A stretch of 64,000 nt of DNA from Takakia lepidozioides (taxonomy: Eukaryota > Streptophyta > Takakiopsida > Takakiales > Takakiaceae), in the NCBI GenBank assembly GCA_030704615.1, contig CM060732.1, forward strand, positions 60,431,053 through 60,495,052, given 5' to 3'. The stretch's first letter is position 1. Every line of letters starts with the position of its first letter. The notes below the pieces were generated by a model that saw only the letters and a list, made by a program, of their open reading frames with translations, searched no databases and had not been told where the DNA came from. Positions 35,701 through 45,471 of this stretch are shown piece by piece. The translations under genes and the position numbers were made by a program.

Positions 35701-38700
35701 ATAGATATTCTTAACTCAACCAGACCCAACGATACCGGTGTTTCCCAGATTTTTGGAGCAATTTTTGGGATGCCTGACTTGGCTCTATGCTCTTCCTCTA
35801 AGGAAAGGACGTTGGAACCAGCAGTGGCTGGATCCAAGAAAGAGATTATCAAGTAAGTTCGACGTGAAGGTTGCTTACAATGACAAGCCGGTTGTAGTGA
35901 TGTTACACAATGCTGAATGTTTTCTTTGTACCTCTGTCAAGGTTTGTGAACCAACTTCTAACACCTGATCTTGCTGGGATAAGACAGAAATGTGAAGCAG
36001 CTCTTAGGGAAGCTGTTGCGCAATGCAAAGCATTGTGGATATGCACGCCTATTACAACGCCACTGCCCTCTTCCTTCTCATTTGGTACCTATTGCATGAT
36101 AATCCTATATACTGTTTGACTTTGAAGTGAAGCACAGAACTCAGGTGTCACCCTTATTTGTTGTCTCGTGCTAGTCGCCATGTCAAAACTCGCTTGGTGT
36201 CTCTTCGGTTTGTTTGGTCAGTTGTGTTTACATTCCAATCGATGACTTGCATTCATGCTATGTTTTGGTGCAATTTAATGTATGGCAGGAACAGTCTATT
36301 TAGTTCCAGCTATTGCCTAGAAACGGAATTTGCAGTAGCTGACATGATGGCTTGACCTCTCCAAGCCTGCTCAAAGTGCAATGAGAGCGAGGAACGTATT
36401 TGATGTAAGGTGTATTGATCTTGTCTATGAATCTGGATAGCAGGAATCGAGGAATGAAAGCAAAGACTTAAACCTTTTGGAAGAAGGATATGCTACACAG
36501 GAAGAAGATATTGATTTGGATGAAGACTCGGTGTCCTTGTCAGGTGTAGACAGTGCTGGTTTGGCAGATATGCTAAGTACATCGGCCCAGATGCAGTCTA
36601 CTTCAGTATTTAAGACAGTGGTGGATGATTGTGACACATTGCAAAAGATGAATGCTGCACAGCAATTTAGATCTGATGAACTCTCCAATGGGGATTGTTG
36701 TACAAGCACCTTCAGTGAGGCAGGAGATAGAGAGCGTGTAGTTAAACAGATGCGTGCTGTTGAGATGAATGTGGACAAAGATGTCAGTAGAGGACATACA
36801 CGTGGTTGGTTTCATATGAAGGGAAGCCAAAGAAGTCCAATATGCACGTCTAATAAGGAGGCCGTTGAAGGAGGTGAGGAACTCTGTAAAGTCCAGGAGA
36901 GCCATGCTGTGTCAGCTGGTCAGGAAGCCTCCATTAGAGAGCTCATAGCCTGTGACACAAGGCACTGTCAAGTGGTGGCCTTTCTGTGGGCTGTATGCCG
37001 AAGTCTTATCCCCAAAGAGTTTCTTGGCTCTACCCGTAATTGGAGAAGTCTGCGCAGGAGCATCGCCTGCTTTGTAGGTCTCCGGAGACATGAAACATTC
37101 TATGTTCAGCACACTCTCAACAAGCTTCAGCGTTCGGGCTTCACCTGGCTCAACTTTGGACATCATCGTCAAGGAAAGCAGGTATCTGGAAACTTGTCCC
37201 AGACGCTTTGTCAAGTATCATGGGAATCAAAGGAGGTGGTAGAAGGTGTCACTCACACCTGTACACAGACAAAGGTTGGCAGTCCAGTATTGTTGAAGCT
37301 CAGCAATGGTGCAACAGAGAGTTCCCTAAAATGTGGTGTCAAGAGAGCAGTTGGTAGCCCTGACAGTACAAGATGCTGTGCTAAAGGAAGTGAAGGCTTG
37401 TATGAAAGTCCTGATCGTAAGGGCTGCAGTCGCATGCTTAATTCACCGAAGGCCAATAACTATGTTGGAGCAAGTGCCAGTCTTGCCAAGAAACCATGTT
37501 TGGAACCCAAAGGAAGGAGTGATCGTCATGAACAGATAGGAAAGCTTCCCTGTCCTAATACTGCTTCCTTCAGAGCTACTTCAGGAGCAAGTTGTGCTAG
37601 GTTGCAGGCAGTTTCAGCAGGGAACGGGGATAGGGTACCAGAAGAGGTAGTGATCAGGACTGCCAAGGCAACGCCTTCAGCTGGAGAGAGGGCATTTCAG
37701 CAGAAGATGCTCGAAGACTGGCTCTTCTGGTTCTTCAGCAGTCTAATAGTGCCCCTTATTCGAGCTCATTTCTATGTCACAGAAAGTGAGAATCACAGGC
37801 AAAATGTTTTCTATTACCGTAAACCTGTGTGGGCAACGATCCATTCACTGGCCATGAGGGAACTGACTGCCACTTGCTATAAGAAGATGACCCTTAGGTC
37901 AGTAGCTGACATGCTGGAGAAGAGAGCCCTGGGGTTCTCTCAGATTCGAATGGTGCCTAAGAACAATGGTGTCCGCCCTATCTGCAATCTAAGTTCTCCG
38001 TCCAAGTGTGCACTTCCATTTGGTTTGGAGACACGCGAGCAGATTTGCACCAAGACCTTTGGTGGTTGCGGAAAGTCGGCTATGGTGTCTGGCCTGAGTG
38101 GCACTGATAGTGGTGGTAATAATTCAGTTGGTGATCTGCAACAACCATTGCCTACAGCATTCACTCCAAAAGTTGAAAAGAAAGAGATGAGATTTGCATT
38201 TAAATCTATCAACTCTGTGCTGAAGGATACACACGTTTGCCTTAAATATGAACAAGGTAGTCATCCGGAAGATTTGGGCTCATCGGTGTTTGGCTATAAG
38301 GACATCTATTTCAAACTTCTTCCCTTCATTATTCGCTTGAAAGGTCACCCAGGAGGGGTTCCACCTCTGTATATGGCTGTTTGTGACGTATCTAAAGCTT
38401 ATGATACTATTCAGCAAGACAAGCTGTGTCAGGTGGTACATGCCTTTGTTCGCTCACCCATTTTTACTGTCAAACGCTTTGCCTGTGTATCCCCCACTGT
38501 GGGGTCCCTAAGAGTTGCCTATGAACGAGAATGCACACTTTTTCCCGACCACCTAAACTCTCTGGATTTCGCAATGGACCTGACCATCAAGCGCTCCCAC
38601 TCCATTCTTCAAGACCAGGTACCTGGGTGCTGTCTCTGTAGATTTTCATTTGTTTGATCTGGAAGCAAGCAGACATCAATCATATTATTGCCTTGCATAT

Positions 38701-41246
38701 GAAGAAATGCCCAAGCAGGTTGGAATTCAGCCAGGGTAAGCACCTAAAGAAACACCCTAAGTACCAGGTAAGACTGCAGACTGACCACACTCCAAGAAAA
38801 ATTAGCCACACAACAAATGACTAAGGAGGCAGGATGCATAGCACATTCAGTGTCATCTCAATATTGAAGAGACCTTTGATTATGAGACCCAAAGCGCCTG
38901 GCGGCCTTCCTCCATGAGGGTTCTGCAAATGTTTTATCCACTAGGGCTGCGCGTTGCTTTCCACTACTAGTGACGACTTCTGAGAACAATATTCTGAGTA
39001 GTTGGTTCATTCAATAGAAGTGTATGTGTATGTGATGATGAACTAGTGTGAAAGGCATGATGATGAATAGCATTGCTTATGGGTTCTATCATAAAATTTC
39101 CACCCACCTGCTATACCTGCAAGTTAATATTATCTGATGAATGGGGTGCTTCGTGTTCTTGAGAAAACAGCCATCCAGTTTTTTCTGCCATCCATATGTG
39201 AAGATGGGAATTATCACGAAAGCACTAGCACCAGAAGAAAAGAGACTGTAATATGACCAATGAAAAGGGCCTGGATATGCAGGCGGTGGCCACAAGAATA
39301 GTCCGAGCACAGGTAATGGCATTCGTGGAGGAACATGTGAAGAGAAACATGGTGAGGATCGGCTCAAATTTCTACCAGCAGACTGTCGGCATTCCACAAG
39401 GCAGTGTGCTCTCTTCACTTCTTTGTTCGGTTTTCTATGGCCATCTGGATACACATGAACTGTTACCCCTTCTACAGAAGCCATGTACTCATTTTTGCAT
39501 AGAAAGTCTGGAGCATAACACTTGTAGTGTGTCAAAAAACCCAACAATGAACGTGAGCTCGGATATTCAAGGAGTTACCTCGTATGGAGGGTGTGCCGGC
39601 CCTTTGGAAGCTGAAGCTGAGGCAATGCTACATTTGTTGCTGGGAAGGCAGGGAATATCTGGAAGTAATTCGCTACAAGATTCACACCAAGAACTGTTGC
39701 ATTCTTGTGTGGGTTCGGTAGGGGGTTCCCTGGAGGAGTTAGCCAGCAGTGACCTGTCAGGAATGTCTTCCAAAGTTAAGGATGCAAAGAATCCCTCGGA
39801 AGCAACTGCTAGTGCAAGTGGGGAGTCCATCTTATTGCGGCTAATTGATGATTCTCTATTAATTTCAACTTCAGAAGATGTAGTGGGCAGGTTTGTTGAC
39901 ATCATGCATAAGGGCTTCAGGGAGTATGGGTGCCATGCCAACAGACACAAGACAGCTGTCAGTTTCAATTTGCTGCTCAGTGAAAGCCAGGATAGATATG
40001 AAAGAAAGGTATATGTGAGTGATGATGGAGCATCCTTCATGCGGTGGAGTGGACTACTCATTAATTGCTGCACGTTGGAGATCCAAGCTGACTACACCAG
40101 GTATCCTTCAGGCCCCTTGCCTAAATATTAGTTTTTCAGTGAGGAAGCATATAAGGAAGCCTTTGTCATGATCGATAACAGTGAAGGATAGAATGTTCAT
40201 GTGTATACCCACAGACATGTTTTGGTTGATGGAGGTATGTCGGGGAGCACATCAAAGGGACACTATCAATAGTAAGACACAAGAATCCTGGAGTGCAAGT
40301 GCCATTCAAACTGTGCCACTTCATGCGAGCCAAGTGCCATCCATTGCTGTATGATCTTCGAATCAACTCGCCCTCCACAGTTCGCCTCAACGCTTTCCAG
40401 GGCTTCCTGTTGTGTGCCATGAAGTTTCATGCCTATGTCTGTTGCCTGCCCCGGATAACGGCCCACCATCCTCCCTTCCTTTTGGAGGCTATCCTCTGCA
40501 CTTCAAGGTAGGCAACTGTGTAGTCCAAATTTGCTTGTCATGCCTGTTTTCCAATCACATAAGACATCAAGGTGCGTGCCTCTTAGAATGTACATTTTCT
40601 GTAGCCTTGTGGCCAGTTTGGGCTGAACAAGAGGGAACAAACACTACCTTTGTGAGGGACTCCATATAAACAATATGTTCGGGCTTTCCAGATTTCCTCT
40701 AGAAAGCCCTTCACACAAGCATCAATCTGCTGTGTGTGATCTGCGCAGCAGTTGGACCCCAACAGGGCCAGGTGTGTGCCTCTTAGAGTAAGATTAGACT
40801 TGGAAGGACATGTAGTCACCCGTTCATTGCATCCTTCTATCATTGACATGCAGATGCCTTTGTTCAATCAAATTTTCTGTTTATGTAGCTTCCTACTATG
40901 TTTGAATAAATTCATACTTAGAATGCCCCAGTGCCCAGAGCTCTGGTGAGTTAAGTATTAAAAGTGCCTTGAATGCTGTAGGTATATGCACAGACTGCTC
41001 AAGAAGAGAATGCAAGCGATCGGAGCCAGTGGTTATATTGCACTTACAGAGAAGGAGGTAGATTGGCTTGGACTGGTTGCGTTTCGTAAGGTACTGTTGA
41101 AGAAGCAGTCCAGGTACTCTGTACTCCTTGGCATGCTCCAAGCAAGACTTCATATGTCCAAGTATAGGGCATTACATTGCTGCCCTCACCTGATGTCTGC
41201 CATTGGGAATGAACGGTCGTCCATATTCAAGCAAATCAAATATTGA
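28992..41246 (+). CDS. TERT: Telomerase reverse transcriptase
   Basis: TERT is the catalytic telomerase subunit, copying telomere repeats from the telomerase RNA in the nucleus. Supported exons: 28992-29492, 29850-29927, 30094-30213, 32845 to about 33100, 33888-34850, 35198-35500, 35705-35852, a candidate from 35942, 36444-38618, 39283-40100, 40235-40507 and 40982-41246. All resolved joins agree in phase. All TERT parts occur in order: TEN, linker with a basic WQRRRAR patch, RNA-binding domain (QFP and T motifs), RT motifs 1, 2, A, B', C, D and E, and the C-terminal extension. The three catalytic aspartates are present. The predicted protein, about 1900 or more residues, is far longer than typical plant TERTs (about 1100-1300) because of insertions flanking T and between B' and C. 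The exon 4 donor and the joins between 35852 and 36444 are unresolved. Introns carry LINE tails. Confidence 0.92.
30910..32718 (-). repeat. Four consecutive LINE-A 3' fragments in TERT intron 3
   Basis: All copies lie on the minus strand, antisense to TERT, each ending with the same tail (gtactcataagacgttgttt, gccgtagccttgtgg on the plus strand). They are about 30910-31168, 31169-31390, 31505-32515 and 32522-32718. The third is the longest: it carries IRPTLEYTSAVWVDNSNQAK, GEFGIPPLSSRRDEFKVRWW, a C-x-C-x-H-x-C zinc element (CGQPEDNIHFLIHC) and the terminus GHKATANNVL, that is, the part of ORF2 after the RT. They are 5'-truncated insertions. Confidence 0.75.
32729..32756. repeat. (GA)n microsatellite in TERT intron 3
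   Basis: About 14 GA units, about 90 bp before the exon 4 acceptor at 32842-32844. Confidence 0.85.
32845..35852 (+). CDS. TERT: TERT exons 4-7: end of TEN, linker, start of RNA-binding domain
   Basis: Exon 4 starts VGDTAMLYML, then HLAIFVPL and FLQVSGPP, as in plant TERTs. Its donor lies somewhere in 33010-33170 and must leave one nucleotide (AATG/GTGATC is a candidate). Exon 5 (33888-34850) is a 963-bp linker exon, low in recognisable structure until RVRPSSWQRRRARAMQ near its end. Exon 6 (35198-35500) contains PLFYNSSFARHAGLPAT. Exon 7 (35705-35852) completes a histidine codon and reads ILNSTRPND then IFGAIFGMPD, matching H-I-L-N-x-L-R-P-N and I-F-G of plant TERTs. A LINE-B tail occupies part of the exon 4-5 intron. 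Confidence 0.8.
33262..33515 (+). repeat. LINE-B 3' end in a TERT intron
   Basis: Begins with ctctatactacgagatccgt (encoding LYYEIRG), continues through YEDQKCLA and LRQSLEH with its stop, and ends in the 3' UTR gagctttccgcggacgttat and catttcatttcatttctt. It is truncated at its 5' end and is in the same orientation as TERT. It gives the intact reference for the LINE-B tail that is split at 45123/49574. Confidence 0.8.
36444..38618 (+). CDS. TERT: TERT large exon: QFP, T, RT motifs 1, 2 and A
   Basis: An uninterrupted 725-codon exon. After an acidic leader it has VVAFLWAVCRSLIPKEFLG with RNWRSLRRSI (QFP motif). Then comes about 180 residues of low-complexity insertion, followed by LEDWLFWFFSSLIVPLIRAH and FYVTESENHR (T motif). 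Next are VFYYRKPVWATI (motif 1), FSQIRMVPKNNGVRPICNL (motif 2) and YMAVCDVSKAYDTIQQDKL (motif A with the first catalytic Asp). It ends HSILQDQ before GTACCT. The acceptor chosen (gatagcag at 36443) lies just after an in-frame stop, which fixes the 5' limit. Confidence 0.93.
39283..41246 (+). CDS. TERT: TERT exons: RT motifs B' to E and C-terminal extension
   Basis: Exon 39283-40100 starts AVATRIVRAQ and has FYQQTVGIPQGSVLSSLLCS (motif B'), an insertion of about 125 residues, LLRLIDDSLLIST (motif C with the Asp-Asp pair), YGCHANRHKTAVSFN (motif D) and FMRWSGLLINCCTLEIQADY (motif E). Exon 40235-40507 begins with the second base group of YVGEHIKG and includes KCHPLLYD. Exon 40982-41246 includes KEVDWLGLVAFRKVLLKKQS and ends at TGA. 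The last two exons form the thumb-like C-terminal extension. The intron before the last exon holds a LINE-A tail at about 40575-40775. Confidence 0.93.
40575..40775 (-). repeat. LINE-A 3' fragment in a TERT intron
   Basis: A truncated minus-strand LINE-A tail encoding remnants of ALLGSNCCADHTQQIDACV and GFLEEIWKAR, inserted between the last two TERT coding exons. Confidence 0.65.
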
Positions 41247-41859
41247 TCTCTCTCCCCCCTCTCTCAACCCAAACTGGGTGGCTCGACATCAGTTTTTGAA
41301 GTTTCTGGGAGGCTCATCCTCCCTTAAAGAATTATGCTCTCAGATGGCACCAAGCCCTCATGACTGGATAAATGCACCAGTATAAATGTACATCCGGAAT
41401 TTTGCAGGCCATGAATCCAGCAAGGTCTTCAGCACCTCAACATTGATAGATACCCTCCAATTGTTGGAGAAACAGGGGAAGGAAATATGAATGAAGTGTT
41501 GTTCTTGTGTACCCAAGGGTCCTAATCGATTCAAGTGTGACTGTGTTGTGTACATTGGACAGACCAAAATGACTTGACCTCAAAGTTTTCTGGAAGGGAA
41601 ATTTGAAACCTACTAAAACACTTGCAGACAGTGTGATAGAAAGTAGAGAACTGGTGCAAGTGTGTATTTGCAACTACAGGGTTTTTAGGCTGACCCTTCT
41701 AAGATGGACACTGGCAGTGGCTTGAAATGAATTGGTGATTGTTGTGTGGTGTTCAAGGGAACTGTGTGTATGCAGGTAATTGGAGCAGTAGGAGAGTAGT
41801 ACTCACGTTTGCCATAGCCTTCGTGGCCATAGACTCTGCACACAGTTTGGGCAGAATAG
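41247..41859. other. TERT 3' flank
   Basis: Contains the presumed TERT 3' UTR (start of interval). A short LINE-A-like tail, tttgccatagccttcgtggc, is at about 41808-41830. No gene recognised. Confidence 0.4.
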
Positions 41860-42290
41860 ATTGTACTCATAAGACATTGTTTGCCGTAGCCTTGTGGCCA
41901 TTGACCCCGCGCCCAGTTTGAGCGGGAACAAAAGGGACAGAACCTACCTCTGTCAGGGGCTGACGTTGGTAGTAAGACTTACCTCCATATATAGAATTAA
42001 TCCGGGTTTTCCAGATATCCTCTAGAAATCCCTTCACACAAGCATCAAACTGTTGTGTGTGATTTGCCCAAAAATTAGGCCTCAGGAGGGCATGGGCTTT
42101 TGGCTCAGCCTCGAGACTTTCAAAGTTGGTAAACAGGGGTACAGGCACAATACCCTTAATAGATTTGAAGAGAGAGCCTCTTTGGTGAGAGAACCCCTCC
42201 AGGAGTTGATTGATTGCGCAAAGAGATGATTTGACCTTTGGGGGGCTAGAGGCTAACGTCAGTAAATGTGCACTGGTGGCATTCAACGAC
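41860..42290 (-). repeat. LINE-A C-terminal fragment, minus orientation
   Basis: Encodes GIVPVPLFTNFESLEAEPKA, ANHTQQFDACVKGFLEDIWK and the terminus GVNGHKATANNVL on the minus strand. Upstream of SHQRGSLF the expected zinc-knuckle sequence is replaced by unrelated residues, so its 5' end is broken near 42200. Confidence 0.75.
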
Positions 42291-42419
42291 CGAGGGGAGG
42301 GAGGAGGTGATCTCAGGTGGCAATGAGGAAACCAAGAGATTCCGGTCCTCCCTTCCTACATATACCTCGACATTTAGTTTCCTCCAACTGTAATGGGATG
42401 CACATATTCAGAATGTTGT

Positions 42420-43220
42420 TCAAACTGGCAAGTGCAGAGCGTTGGGTCTCGCTAACTTTTTCCACTGCAGAGGGATCAACTCTGAGGTCAAAAAAACCAT
42501 GCTTTGTCGTGTTATTAGACCTGCCTTGGAGTGCACATCTGCAATATGGGTTGATAACTCCAACCAGGCTAAGTCTCTAGAATCCATTCCAGTGGGGGTG
42601 CTTAAGGAGTGCATGTCAGCATGCTCCAAAACAGCCAATGTGGCTATTCGGGGTGAGTTTGGCATCCCTTCCTTCAGATCCCCACGAGATGAATTCAAGG
42701 TCAGATGGTGGGGTCAGCTGCAACATATGTCCAACATCAGATATCCTAAGTTAATCGACTCTATATCTTGGAAGCAGGATTGCCCTGTCAAACAGGCTAA
42801 GTCCTGGCGGGAGAGGGTAGAAGAGATTCCAAGGGATCTTAATCCAAGTCAGCAAGCCGTGACCCTCTTGGATAAAACTGACTTAGAGGTTGTAGTGTCC
42901 AGGAAGTTGTCTGATGAAAATGAAGTTAGGCGAAAAACTTCCCTGAACTTGTTTCCAGTCTGCGACATGGGGGAGGACAGCATGGATGACCTCAAGGGTC
43001 TACCCACTCTCAGCACTAGACTGAAATTTAAACTCGAGGCGGGAAGCCTACCTTTCAACAGCAAACAGAAGCAGAGAGGAAATTGAGAGTGCAATTGCCC
43101 GTTGCCCGTGGGCATCCTAAAGACAATTCGTTTTCTGATTCATTGTCCGGGTTTCTCTCACTTCAAATCTATCAAGGGAATTGTGCCTGTACCTTTGTTT
43201 ACGAAGTTTGAAAGTCTTGA
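42420..43220 (+). pseudogene. LINE-A ORF2 C-terminal fragment, plus orientation
   Basis: A long open frame reads MLCRVIRPALECTSAIWVDN, then GEFGIPSFRSPRDEFKVRWW and LDKTDLEVVVSRKLSDENE, then a frame change to FLIHCPGFSH and VPVPLFTKFESLEA. This is the region between the RT and the C terminus of LINE-A. It breaks off at about 43220 where LINE-B sequence starts. It lies head-to-head with the minus-strand LINE-A piece at 41860-42290. Confidence 0.75.
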
Positions 43221-43224
43221 GGCT

Positions 43225-45123
43225 CAGCAAGACAATCAAGAAGCTGCAAAATGGGAGGGCAGTGGACATTTCAGGACTTCAGAGTGAATTCTGCATCAAG
43301 CACGCTGCACCTACTTTAGCCCCTTATATAGCTCACCTCTTCAATGAGGTAGTGCATCGGGGCTTTCCAACAGAATGGACAAAGAGCATCATCCACCCAC
43401 TCTTCAAGAGCGGTGACAGGCTCGCACCGACCAACTATCGCACTATTATGGTGTCCTCGTTACTTGCTAAACTGTTTGGGGTAGTAGTGGCCATGGAACT
43501 GGATGATTGGGCTGAGTCCTCTCACATTCGTGCTAAGGGACAAGCTGGTTTCCATCGCAACAGATCCACTCTTGACCACATTTTCACTCTTCAGGTTATG
43601 GTGGAACGTGCATGCTATGACAAAAGAATGGTCTATGTTTGCTTCGCGGACTTTCACAAAGCCTTTGATTCAGTTCCTTGGGACCTTCTCTTCCAACGGC
43701 TCCATAGAGTGGGAGTCCCTCCAGACATCATTTGTGCCATCTCTTCTATGTATGAGATTGTCACGGGCATGGGCAACGTCGCTGGTGAATTCTCAGCCTA
43801 GGTCCAGAGCAACATTGGAGTCAAACAGGGCTGCCCCCTTTCACCTACCCTCTTCGGGATCTACATTGACGCCTTGGAGGTTTACATATCAAAAAAACCA
43901 TGGGGTTGGGGTACCATTGGATGGGGTACCAACACAATCTGATCTCCTCTACGCTGATGATGTTGCCCTTTTGGCACAATCCCCGGTCTTCCTGCAACGC
44001 CATCTCCACATCTTGGAACAGTTCTCCAAAGACTATGGGATGCAAGTCAATCTTAGCAAGACCAAGATCATGGTCTTCAATGGCCAGGCTGATCGTAGAT
44101 TCATCTTCAACCAGCAGTAAATTGAGATTGTGAAATCATACCGGTACCTGGGTCTGGTTATCCACTCCCCCAAATTCCACTTTGCAGCCACTGCCCTGGA
44201 CAGATTGACTAAAGGTAAGGCGGCCTCCGTCCGCCTTCAGGCCAAATGCAAGCAAATACATCTGCATCACCCCCCAACCAAAAAGTGGCTGTTTGACACC
44301 GTCGTCAGCCCTGCTACCATCTATGGTTGTGAGTTCTGGGCACCTGGTGTCCCTGTCTCCTGGTGGGAAAAGAATCTGGAACCATTGCAGTCATCTTTTC
44401 TCCAAGCAATGCTTGGCGCCAGAAGCACAACTCCATCTCATATCCTAGGTGCAGAGTTCGCATGTGTACCATTGCTAACCGAGGCCCTCTTCCGGCTTAC
44501 AATCTTTCTCCATAGATTACAGGCCCTTCCACCCAAGGGGCTCGTGGCAAGGGCCCTCGCAACATCTATAAGGCTCAAAGCTGTAGGTTTCAGGAACTCA
44601 ATATGCTCGAGTGGACAGTTTACTTCAACGCAACGGACTCTCTACGCTTCCCTATTGCCAAAGAATCCGGATGAGGTGGACATCACATCCAGACATGACC
44701 GCAACAAACTGATTAGGAGATGGAATTACAAGCCAAGAGAACTTGGAAGCTACCCAATCTCACGACGAGCTCCACTTCTATCGAGAGACATTCTTGGTGC
44801 TCCGCGATGATAGAATCTTGAGACCAAATTACCTTTCAGCATCCTTATCTCCTTCCCTCCTGAGGGCATTGGGGCAGTTCAGGGTGGGTTCCCACAACCT
44901 ACGGATAGAGACTGGCAGGTGGGAAAACCTGCAATGGGAGGACTGCCTGTGTCCAGCTTGCATAGGGCGCAGCTAGGAAATTGAAACTCCCTCTATACTA
45001 CGAGATCCGTGGGAGATTCCACTGTTTATTCAGTGGAACTCGAAGTCTTCCACTATGAGGATAAAAAATGCTTGGCAGCCTACCTGCACGAGGCCTTCAC
45101 CCTTAGACAATCGCTAGAACATT
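43225..45123 (+). pseudogene. LINE-B reverse transcriptase, degenerate
   Basis: Encodes a non-LTR RT. Present are IKKLQNGRAVDISGL, FPTEWTKSIIHPLFKSGDR (motif 0/1 region), GQAGFHRNRSTLDHIFTL, YVCFADFHKAFDSVPWDLL (motif A), then a stop, GVKQGCPLSPTLFGIYIDAL (motif B), a frameshift, DLLYADDVALLAQSP (motif C) and KSYRYLGLVIH. After that come a thumb-like region and a CPACIG zinc element. The 3' end carries ILRDPWEIPLFIQ in one frame, which corresponds to LYYEIRG in the intact tail copy. Stops near 43799 and 44118 and frame changes make it inactive. It lacks a 5' endonuclease domain. The tail is continued at 49574-49690 beyond an inserted element. Confidence 0.85.
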
Positions 45124-45244
45124 AGTTTTTATTCTTTGATGAAACCCTGTAAGACTCTATTTACAACATGTACAATGGGTGAAGGTGCATATGATGTGAA
45201 GTTCCCAAAAAGGGGGGGGAGGAACAAGAAACAAGAGAAGAAAA

Positions 45245-45350
45245 CAAAAAGCTATAGTAAGCTACTCAGCTAGAGAAAAAAACAAAAGCTATAGTAAGCT
45301 ACTCAACCAGCGACGAAAACAGAAGCTATAGTAAACTACTCAAGCAGAGC
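45245..45350 (-). repeat. Short tandem repeats in the 3' UTR of the R2-like element
   Basis: Three units of about 35-40 bp, each with agctatagtaagctactca on the plus strand (the third reads agtaaactactcaa). They lie between the ORF stop and the 3' end of the minus-strand element, so they belong to its 3' UTR. Confidence 0.75.
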
Positions 45351-45471
45351 GACCCTCCCAGCCAACAGCCTGGAGGAGATCAGGCAAGGAGATAGGCAAA
45401 GTGTCAGGCAGAGGCGGAAGACGAGATGACGCGGAGCTAGCCACATCAGCCCGATGCAAAATAGAGATGGC

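Noticed and set aside
35738-35968. A 76-codon frame in the TERT region beginning MFPRFLEQFL
   Set aside because: It is a shadow; the frame reading ILNSTRPND and IFGAIFGMPD over the same bases matches TERT and joins in phase.
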